DNA from: Methanosarcinales archaeon
GTDB taxonomy: Archaea > Halobacteriota > Syntropharchaeia > Alkanophagales > Methanospirareceae
Direction: 5' to 3'
DNA length: 11,804 nt
Assembly (NCBI GenBank): GCA_030621945.1
Contig: JAUXGS010000012.1
Span: forward strand, 1 to 11,804
The position numbers and the translations under genes were made by a program. Below are positions 7,322 to 11,804 of this stretch, piece after piece. A model generated the notes under the pieces. That model worked only from the letters and a program-made list of their open reading frames with translations, was not told where the DNA came from and searched no databases. Position 1 is the first letter of the stretch. Each line of letters starts with the position of its first letter.

Positions 7322-7591
7322 ATGGGAGAAGAGAAAGAACGAGAAAAGGAGATGGAAGAGGAGATTCTGGAGAAACTGGAGGCAGAACTGGAGGAGAAAG
7401 CTGTTCCTGTCGCGGTAACGCCACCAGAGCACACAAAACTCCTGGAGCGAATAAATGACATGGATGAACGAGTGGAATTCGTCGCAGGAGAACTCTGGCA
7501 ACGACAGGGCGAAAAGATAGGCTTAACTGTGGGCCTTTTATACGGCGTAATGATAGGAATAGTTACGTATGTGATATTCCTGATGGCATAA
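7322..7591 (+). CDS. mtrG: Methyl-H4MPT:coenzyme M methyltransferase subunit G
   Basis: MtrG is a small single-span subunit of Mtr. The 89-residue protein has the recognisable core LLERINDMDERVEFVAGELWQ (40-60), followed by a C-terminal membrane helix (about 67-88). The first 27 residues are very rich in Glu and Lys (a likely charged helix or coiled coil) and look like an extension over the roughly 70-80-residue family members I know. Purine-rich GAGGAG (7307-7312) lies nine bases before the ATG. It follows mtrF after 27 bp. Confidence 0.92.
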   Translation: MGEEKEREKEMEEEILEKLEAELEEKAVPVAVTPPEHTKLLERINDMDERVEFVAGELWQRQGEKIGLTVGLLYGVMIGIVTYVIFLMA

Positions 7592-7612
7592 ATAGGAGGA
7601 AGACGGAAAAAA

Positions 7613-8608
7613 ATGTTTTTGTTTGATAGAGAACAGAGTATATTTGATATTGCGGGATTGAAGATAGGAGGACAGCCGGGACAGCAAGCAACTGTTCTTT
7701 GTGGCACGATATTCTACGCGAAGCATTATCTGGTCGAAGATGCGGATAAAGGGATATTTGACAAGAAAGCAGCGGAAGGGGTGTTGAAGACGCAGGAGGA
7801 ATTCTCTGATTTGACCGGAAATCCATGCATAATGCAGATATTTTCGGAATCGCCCGAGGCGATGGAGAAAGAGATCGAATTCTGTACAGGGGTAAGCGAC
7901 GTTCCTTTCTTAATCGACTCTACGGTAGCAGAGACGAAAGTTGCAGGACTCAAGTACGCAGATGAAGTGGGGCTGACAGAGAAAGCGGTGTATAATTCAA
8001 TAAACATATCGTGTACGGATGAGGAGATCGAAGCGATTAAGAATTCCAGAATAGAAGCCTCGATTGTACTGGCGTTCAATCCAAAAGATTCCAAGGTTGC
8101 AGGGAAGATTGACCTGTTAGAGACCGGAGCAGGCACCGTAGAGAAAGGGTTGATCTATCTGGCGCGGGACCTGGGCATAACGAAACCACTGTGTGATGCG
8201 GCAACGCTACCCATCGGCGCAGGAGCTGGCTCTTCTATCGCTGCAGGCTTTGCCGTCAAGTCGAAATTCGGTGTCCCGGTAGGATTGGGTATCCACAATG
8301 CACCTTCTGCGTGGACCTGGCTGAAGGCGTTCAGAAAGGAGCACGCGGAAAAAATCGCTGATCCAGAGAGACCGGGTAAAACTAAATGGGCGGGACTCGG
8401 TGCAGACGTGTTCAAAATCTGCGATGTTGCCTCGAACATTATGCCAATCATCGCGGGTCATGATTTCGTGCTTTACGGACCAATAGAGAATGCATCACTG
8501 GCATTCCCGCTTGTTGGCATGGCGGACATGATTGTGTCAGAAGCGAACACGGCAGAACACGAGATCGAGGCAGTGGAACCGCATCCAATTGTAAACCTGG
8601 GCGCATAA
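7613..8608 (+). CDS. mtrH: Methyl-H4MPT:coenzyme M methyltransferase subunit H
   Basis: MtrH is the soluble subunit that transfers the methyl group between tetrahydromethanopterin and the MtrA corrinoid; it is expected to form a TIM barrel. The 331-residue protein has no membrane helix. Family blocks are GGQPGQQATVLCGTIFY (19-35), KGIFDKKAAEG (46-56), QEEFSDLTGNP (61-71), PFLIDSTVAETK (98-109), LAFNPKDS, the glycine-rich IGAGAGSS, GIHNAPSAW (226-234) and FVLYGPIENA (285-294). AGGAGG (7594-7599) precedes the ATG by 13 bases. It is the last gene of the operon and is followed by a clear terminator. Confidence 0.97.
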   Translation: MFLFDREQSIFDIAGLKIGGQPGQQATVLCGTIFYAKHYLVEDADKGIFDKKAAEGVLKTQEEFSDLTGNPCIMQIFSESPEAMEKEIEFCTGVSDVPFLIDSTVAETKVAGLKYADEVGLTEKAVYNSINISCTDEEIEAIKNSRIEASIVLAFNPKDSKVAGKIDLLETGAGTVEKGLIYLARDLGITKPLCDAATLPIGAGAGSSIAAGFAVKSKFGVPVGLGIHNAPSAWTWLKAFRKEHAEKIADPERPGKTKWAGLGADVFKICDVASNIMPIIAGHDFVLYGPIENASLAFPLVGMADMIVSEANTAEHEIEAVEPHPIVNLGA

Positions 8609-8609
8609 G

Positions 8610-8655
8610 TTTTTTGGGGGGTTTTTTATTTATCCCCCTCTTTTTTATTTTTTTA
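8610..8655 (+). terminator. Terminator of the mtr operon
   Basis: Two bases after the mtrH stop comes a T-run, then GGGGGG (8616-8621), a T-rich loop, CCCCC (8634-8638), and further long T-runs to about 8655. Repeated T-tracts are the known archaeal termination signal, and the G/C hairpin adds support. Confidence 0.75.
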
Positions 8656-8670
8656 TTTATGGTATGAATC

Positions 8671-8678
8671 CTTATAGG
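8671..8678 (+). promoter_or_regulatory. Possible TATA box for the BofA-like gene
   Basis: CTTATAGG lies in AT-rich sequence just after the mtr terminator. It would give a start near 8700 and a leader of about 70 nt. There is no other evidence for its use. Confidence 0.35.
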
Positions 8679-8769
8679 ATTGTAACAAGTCCCGATGTAG
8701 CGGTAAAACTATGAATGAAACCATGAAGATGGAGCAAGAAGAGACTGAAAGGAGGTATGTGACCGCGAG

Positions 8770-9039
8770 ATGGCTGGACTGGGGGGCGATTTGATGTTAG
8801 CAGAACTCTTTATACTTTTTGCATTAATTGTAATGGTAGTCGTGGTGTACTACGTGTTCAAGGCAGTTAAGCATCTCATTGTGAATTCGATACTCGGGGT
8901 GCTAGTGCTTTTAGCTGCAAACTTCGTCCTCGGATTGAATATCGCATACACCTGGGTGGTCATCCTGATATGTGCGATCGGGGGCGTCATCGGTGCGGTC
9001 ATTATCATTCTTTTACATCTATTTATGGGAATGTTCTGA
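8770..9039 (+). CDS. BofA-like small membrane protein
   Basis: An 89-residue, very hydrophobic protein with three predicted membrane segments (about 9-32, 38-56, 61-85). The central and C-terminal part, LIVNSILGVLVLLAANFVLGLNI followed by a Gly-rich GGVIGAVIII helix, resembles the BofA family. In sporulating Bacillus, BofA inhibits pro-sigma-K processing. Archaea have no such sigma factor, so only the fold is suggested and the role here is unknown. The ATG at 8770 has AAAGGAGGT (8748-8756) 13 bases upstream, like mtrB and mtrH. A second in-frame ATG at 8794 would give 81 residues. It lies between the mtr terminator and a separate moxR promoter, so it is probably transcribed alone. Confidence 0.65.
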   Translation: MAGLGGDLMLAELFILFALIVMVVVVYYVFKAVKHLIVNSILGVLVLLAANFVLGLNIAYTWVVILICAIGGVIGAVIIILLHLFMGMF

Positions 9040-9056
9040 TAGGTCTTTATTACGCA

Positions 9057-9075
9057 GATGCCGTGGCACGGCATC
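9057..9075. repeat. 19-nt palindrome between bofA-like and moxR-like genes
   Basis: GATGCCGTG, a central G, then CACGGCATC is a perfect 9-bp inverted repeat. It sits 18 bp after the BofA-like stop and about 27 bp before the moxR TATA box. It could be a terminator stem (though no T-tract follows) or an operator for the downstream gene. Confidence 0.55.
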
Positions 9076-9102
9076 CAAACACCAAAAGTAGAGTAGAAAA
9101 GA

Positions 9103-9110
9103 TTTAAATA
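9103..9110 (+). promoter_or_regulatory. TATA box of the NorQ/CbbQ-like gene
   Basis: TTTAAATA follows a purine-rich GTAGAAAAGA (BRE-like). The expected start is near 9130, about 20 nt before the TTG codon, leaving room for the GAGGTGAG ribosome site. CTTATAGT at 9120-9127 is an alternative box. Confidence 0.5.
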
Positions 9111-9151
9111 TTTGCGTGCTCTTATAGTCACTATCTTAGAGGTGAGTATAA

Positions 9152-9982
9152 TTGTTAGAGCGATTGGACTCCGGATTATATGAGGATGGTAGCTTTGAAA
9201 TAAAGGAGGAGCCGTTTTATTTACCGCAAGGAAGCGAGGTTGCGCTATTTGAAGCAGCATATAAGAACAAACTTCCTGTTATGCTGAAGGGCCCTACAGG
9301 AAGTGGTAAAACACGATTAGTTGAGTACATGGCCTGGAAGTTAGGTCGGCCACTCTTTACCGTTGCCTGTCATGATGATTTAAGTGGGAATGACCTGACG
9401 GGAAGGTACATCATTAAAGGCGATGAAGTTGAGTGGATTGATGGTCCTCTTCTTATGGCGGTTAAAAATGGTGGAATCATTTATCTGGATGAAGTCGTGG
9501 AAGCACGAAAAGACACCACGGTCGTCATTCATCCATTAACAGATTATAGAAGATCTTTGTTGATAGAGAAACTCGGAATGATATTCCACGCCCCGGATGA
9601 ATTTATGCTGGTAATTAGTTACAATCCCGGTTACCAGAGCGTCTTGAAAGAATTGAAACAGAGCACAAGACAGCGGTTTGTAAGTATCAATCTCGGCTGG
9701 CCAACCGAAGATTTAGAAACTCAAATTGTTCTTCAGGAGACGGGTGTCGAAGAGGATACGGCAAGAAGATTGGTAAAAGCCGCGAATAAGATACGAAATC
9801 TTATTCATCAAGGACTCGAAGAAGGCGTTTCTACCAGAGAGCTCGTTTATGCGGGCACCTTGCTCAAAAGTGGCGTGCCAATGAGAGACGCGCTCTATTC
9901 GACTATGACTGAGCCTTTAACGCACGATGCAGATCTCAAAAGAAGCATAGAAGAAATCCTCAAAAATTACTTTAACCTGTAG
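9152..9982 (+). CDS. MoxR-type AAA+ ATPase, CbbQ/NirQ/NorQ family
   Basis: A 276-residue AAA+ ATPase of the MoxR group that closely resembles CbbQ (RuBisCO activation) and NorQ/NirQ (nitric oxide reductase maturation). These work as hexamers with a VWA-domain partner (CbbO/NorD). Visible motifs: Walker A GPTGSGKT (47-54), [14 protein letters not shown] (73-86), Walker B IIYLDEV (109-115), a NorQ/CbbQ signature [14 protein letters not shown] (121-134), sensor 1 SYNPGYQS (156-163) with N158, arginine finger STRQRF (171-176) and [10 protein letters not shown] (226-235) in the sensor 2 region. The start codon is TTG; GAGGTGAG (9140-9146) lies a few bases upstream, and no better start is in frame. 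No nitric oxide reductase or RuBisCO gene is in the window, so the client is unknown. Its partner is probably the repeat protein at 10177. Confidence 0.9.
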   Translation: MLERLDSGLYEDGSFEIKEEPFYLPQGSEVALFEAAYKNKLPVMLKGPTGSGKTRLVEYMAWKLGRPLFTVACHDDLSGNDLTGRYIIKGDEVEWIDGPLLMAVKNGGIIYLDEVVEARKDTTVVIHPLTDYRRSLLIEKLGMIFHAPDEFMLVISYNPGYQSVLKELKQSTRQRFVSINLGWPTEDLETQIVLQETGVEEDTARRLVKAANKIRNLIHQGLEEGVSTRELVYAGTLLKSGVPMRDALYSTMTEPLTHDADLKRSIEEILKNYFNL

Positions 9983-10001
9983 CTTAATGTCAGATTGATT
10001 A

Positions 10002-10126
10002 ACCGCAGAGTTCACGGAGAACGCAGAGGATGTAGGTTTAGAGGTTTTAGGGCGGCTACTAATACCTGACAACTAACCCCTAACCAGGCATCTAAAATCC
10101 TCTCTGAACTCAGCGTTCTCGGCGGT
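10002..10126. mobile_element. MITE-like inverted-repeat element
   Basis: Two 30-bp ends (10002-10031 and, inverted, 10097-10126) match at 21 of 30 positions, each starting with ACCGC and ending with GAGGAT. The left end contains internally repeated GCAGAG/CGGAGAACGCAGAG units. The 65-bp middle has no ORF. Such CGCAGAG-rich palindromic units are familiar as dispersed intergenic repeats in environmental genomes (general knowledge). No transposase is present, and I see no clear target-site duplication. Confidence 0.5.
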
Positions 10127-10127
10127 A

Positions 10128-10137
10128 AATTTTAAAT
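10128..10137 (+). promoter_or_regulatory. Possible TATA box of the repeat/NorD-like gene
   Basis: AATTTTAAAT starts two bases after the right end of the inverted-repeat element. A start near 10157 would leave about 20 nt before the ATG. If it is real, the second gene of the pair can be transcribed separately from the ATPase gene. Confidence 0.4.
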
Positions 10138-10176
10138 GCGAGAAAGTAAAGGTAACTATTGTGGGTTAGCCTGAAG

Positions 10177-11804
10177 ATGGCAGGAAATTCTATCAAACGT
10201 GCTCTTGGAGAGAGGAAAATAAAGAAACTGCTTGAGGAGCACTACGAAGGTGAAGTACTTGAGAAATTAGTTGGCAAATTGTATCCTTTGCTCGATAGAG
10301 TGGGTTATGAAGGTTTAGAGGAGGTTGTGGGTCTTAGTGCTCAGGTCGCCCGGTATAGTAAGGGAACCGCGGTTAGGTTGCTTGAGAAGAGTCCCGGTCT
10401 CATTGATACTTTGCTGGAATACGGCGATAAAGAATTGGTGATGAAGGTCTACGGCCTTTGTCGTCAGGTCGCCCGGGATACTATTTTTGTTGCTGCACGG
10501 TTGCTTGATGAGAGCCCAGAGATTATTGATCAGTTGCTGAAGCACGGCGATAAAGAATTGGTCAAGAAGGTTTATGACCTTTGTAGTCGGGTTGTAGAGT
10601 ATAATTGTAGAACCGGGATCAGGTTGCTTGGGATGAGTCCCGAGCTTATTGACAGAGTGGGTTATGAAGGTTTAGAGAAGGTTGCGGGTCTTAGCAGTCA
10701 GGTTGCCAGGGATCATAGTGATGTTGCGGTTAGGTTGCTGGAGATGAGTCCCGAACTTGTTGACAGGGTGGGTTATGAAGGTTTAGAGCGGGTTGCAGAC
10801 CTTAGTACTCAGGTCGCCAATGCCCATAGAGAGATCGCGATCAGTTTGCTGGAGCTGGGTCCTGAACTCGTTGATAAAGTAGGTTATGAAGGGTTGGAGC
10901 GGGTTGCAGACCTTAGTACTCAGGTCGCCAGGTATAGTTGGCGAACGGCGGTTAGTTTGCTGGGTAGTAGTCCAGAGCTTATTGATCGAGTAGGATATGA
11001 CGGGTTAGAGGAAGTTGCGGCATTCTGTAGTCAGATTGCCGAAGAGGATAGTTTTGTCGCAGCTCGGCTGCTGGAGATGAGTCCGAATCTCGTTGATCGA
11101 GTTGATAATGATTGCTTGGAGAAGATTGCGAATCTTTGTCGTCAGGTCAACAAGGATGATGGTTTTGTTGCTGCTAAATTACTTGATGGGAGTCCTGATT
11201 TCATTGCGGAATTGCTCAAATACGGTGATAAAGAGTTCGTTACGAGTGTTTATGGTCTCAGTTGTCAGATAGCAGAGGATTATAATTGGAGAACGGCTGT
11301 TCGATTGCTCAATGAATGTCCTGATCTCTTTAAGCAATTGCACAAATACGGTGATAAAGAATTAGTGAAGAAGGTGTATGAGCTTTGTATTCAGGTCGCC
11401 GGGTATAGTGGGAGTACCGCCATTAGTTTGCTGGAGGTGAGTCCCGATCTAATTGATAGGGTTGGTTATGACGGGTTAGAGAAAGTTGCCGCCCAAGCTT
11501 CTGAGTTAGCAGAGATAGGAGAAGGAAGGGCAACATCGTTTGTGAGGGGCGAGTCATCTGAATACGCTGCTTTTATTGAAGTGCTCACACAAGGTCTTGC
11601 GCTGAAGAAAGTAAAACCCGTTTTGTCAACTTATCTGAGTGCATTATTAGGTTACAGGATCGAGATTGTGGAAGCACGGGGAGCCTCAACCGACGGTGCG
11701 AGGATCTATCTTCCAGAGCGAGTTCAGGAGTTTCGAGAAGAAGATAGGAATTTCACGATGTACAAAGTTATAGCGACCCATGAAGAAGCTCATTTAGAAT
11801 ACGG
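10177..11804 (+). CDS. Helical-repeat protein with NorD/CbbO-like HExxH region (3' end outside window)
   Basis: At least 542 residues are visible and the frame is open to the window edge. After a Lys/Glu-rich N-terminus (1-40) come about ten units of 37-41 residues (41 to about 457). Next is a region with LSTYLSALLGYRIEIVEARG, then IYLPERVQEF and YKVIATHEEAHLEY (529-542). The last part resembles the segment before the VWA domain in large NorD-like partners of MoxR ATPases, where a HEAGH-type motif is common as I recall it. HEEAH fits the HExxH zinc-peptidase pattern, but catalysis is only a possibility. Its place just downstream of a NorQ-like ATPase supports a NorD/CbbO-type role. The VWA domain itself would lie beyond the window and is not seen. 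The ATG at 10177 has no strong ribosome site. An in-frame TTG at 10159 (after AAGGT) is an alternative. Confidence 0.7.
   Translation, partial: MAGNSIKRALGERKIKKLLEEHYEGEVLEKLVGKLYPLLDRVGYEGLEEVVGLSAQVARYSKGTAVRLLEKSPGLIDTLLEYGDKELVMKVYGLCRQVARDTIFVAARLLDESPEIIDQLLKHGDKELVKKVYDLCSRVVEYNCRTGIRLLGMSPELIDRVGYEGLEKVAGLSSQVARDHSDVAVRLLEMSPELVDRVGYEGLERVADLSTQVANAHREIAISLLELGPELVDKVGYEGLERVADLSTQVARYSWRTAVSLLGSSPELIDRVGYDGLEEVAAFCSQIAEEDSFVAARLLEMSPNLVDRVDNDCLEKIANLCRQVNKDDGFVAAKLLDGSPDFIAELLKYGDKEFVTSVYGLSCQIAEDYNWRTAVRLLNECPDLFKQLHKYGDKELVKKVYELCIQVAGYSGSTAISLLEVSPDLIDRVGYDGLEKVAAQASELAEIGEGRATSFVRGESSEYAAFIEVLTQGLALKKVKPVLSTYLSALLGYRIEIVEARGASTDGARIYLPERVQEFREEDRNFTMYKVIATHEEAHLEY
10297..11547 (+). 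repeat. Tandem protein repeats, about ten full units plus one degraded unit
   Basis: The units fit a pattern RVGYEGLExVAxLxxQVAxxxxxxAxxLLExSPELID of 37-41 residues, which looks like a two-helix HEAT/ARM-type solenoid unit (inference). Two sub-types occur: a VGYEGLE form and an LLKYGDKELVKKVY form. Their order is one VGY, two GDK, five VGY-type (the last one degraded to VDNDCLE), two GDK, then a VGY unit that decays. At DNA level, 34 bases are identical between 10786-10819 and 10897-10930, exactly one 111-bp unit apart. Confidence 0.8.

Noticed and set aside
6958..7707. A 249-codon open frame on the minus strand across mtrA-mtrH
   Set aside because: It lies entirely opposite clearly conserved mtr genes, and its translation is Ser/Thr/Pro-rich without recognisable motifs, as expected of an antisense shadow.
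10315..10545. Minus-strand 76-codon frame inside the repeat gene
   Set aside because: It is antisense to the repeat units and itself shows the mirrored repeats, so it is a by-product of the tandem array.
10297..11547. CRISPR array or non-coding tandem repeat
   Set aside because: The units have no short identical repeats with unique spacers. They stay in one open reading frame with protein-level periodicity of 37-41 residues, so this is a coding repeat.

Overview
The window comes from a methane-metabolising archaeon: a methanogen, or an anaerobic methane/alkane oxidiser of the ANME type. The evidence is a complete mtrEDCBAFGH operon for the sodium-pumping methyl-H4MPT:coenzyme M methyltransferase, next to three 'methanogenesis marker' genes (mmp14, mmp17, mmp7). 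The first gene is the 3' end of geranylgeranylglyceryl phosphate synthase, the archaeal ether-lipid enzyme, with a group I type EYSGTYGDP motif. That motif, the gene order and the protein sequences fit the Halobacteriota (Methanosarcina/Archaeoglobus/ANME side). I cannot fix the lineage from sequence alone. MtrA departs noticeably from the Methanosarcina protein as I remember it.

Layout. 1-199 (+): end of the GGGP synthase gene. 247-3187 (-): mmp14-mmp17-mmp7, read right to left and converging on GGGP synthase. 3188-3482: a 295-bp divergent promoter region with a TATA box for each side, short direct repeats and an inverted repeat. 3483-8608 (+): eight tightly packed mtr genes closed by a G/C hairpin between T-runs. 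8770-9039 (+): a small BofA-like membrane protein. 9152-9982 (+): a CbbQ/NirQ/NorQ-type MoxR AAA+ ATPase. 10002-10126: a MITE-like imperfect inverted-repeat element. 10177 to the end (+): a large protein with about ten 37-41-residue helical repeats followed by an HEEAH (HExxH) motif in a NorD/CbbO-like context. It runs off the window.

How the genes work together. Mtr couples methyl transfer between tetrahydromethanopterin and coenzyme M to Na+ movement across the membrane. MtrH handles methyl-H4MPT, MtrA carries the corrinoid, MtrC/D/E form the membrane core, and MtrB/F/G are small anchoring subunits. Mmp7 and Mmp17 are known parts of the ATP-dependent activation machinery of methyl-coenzyme M reductase, the enzyme acting on the next intermediate. 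Mmp14 is an uncharacterised actin-fold-like marker protein. The region therefore pairs a core pathway enzyme with assembly factors for its pathway partner, transcribed divergently from one control region.

The least explained part is the right end. It is a NorQ-like ATPase plus a repeat-rich NorD-like protein, with no nitric oxide reductase, RuBisCO or other client gene in view. The AAA+/repeat/HExxH pair is the best candidate here for an undescribed system, possibly a metalloprotein-remodelling or regulated-protease module.
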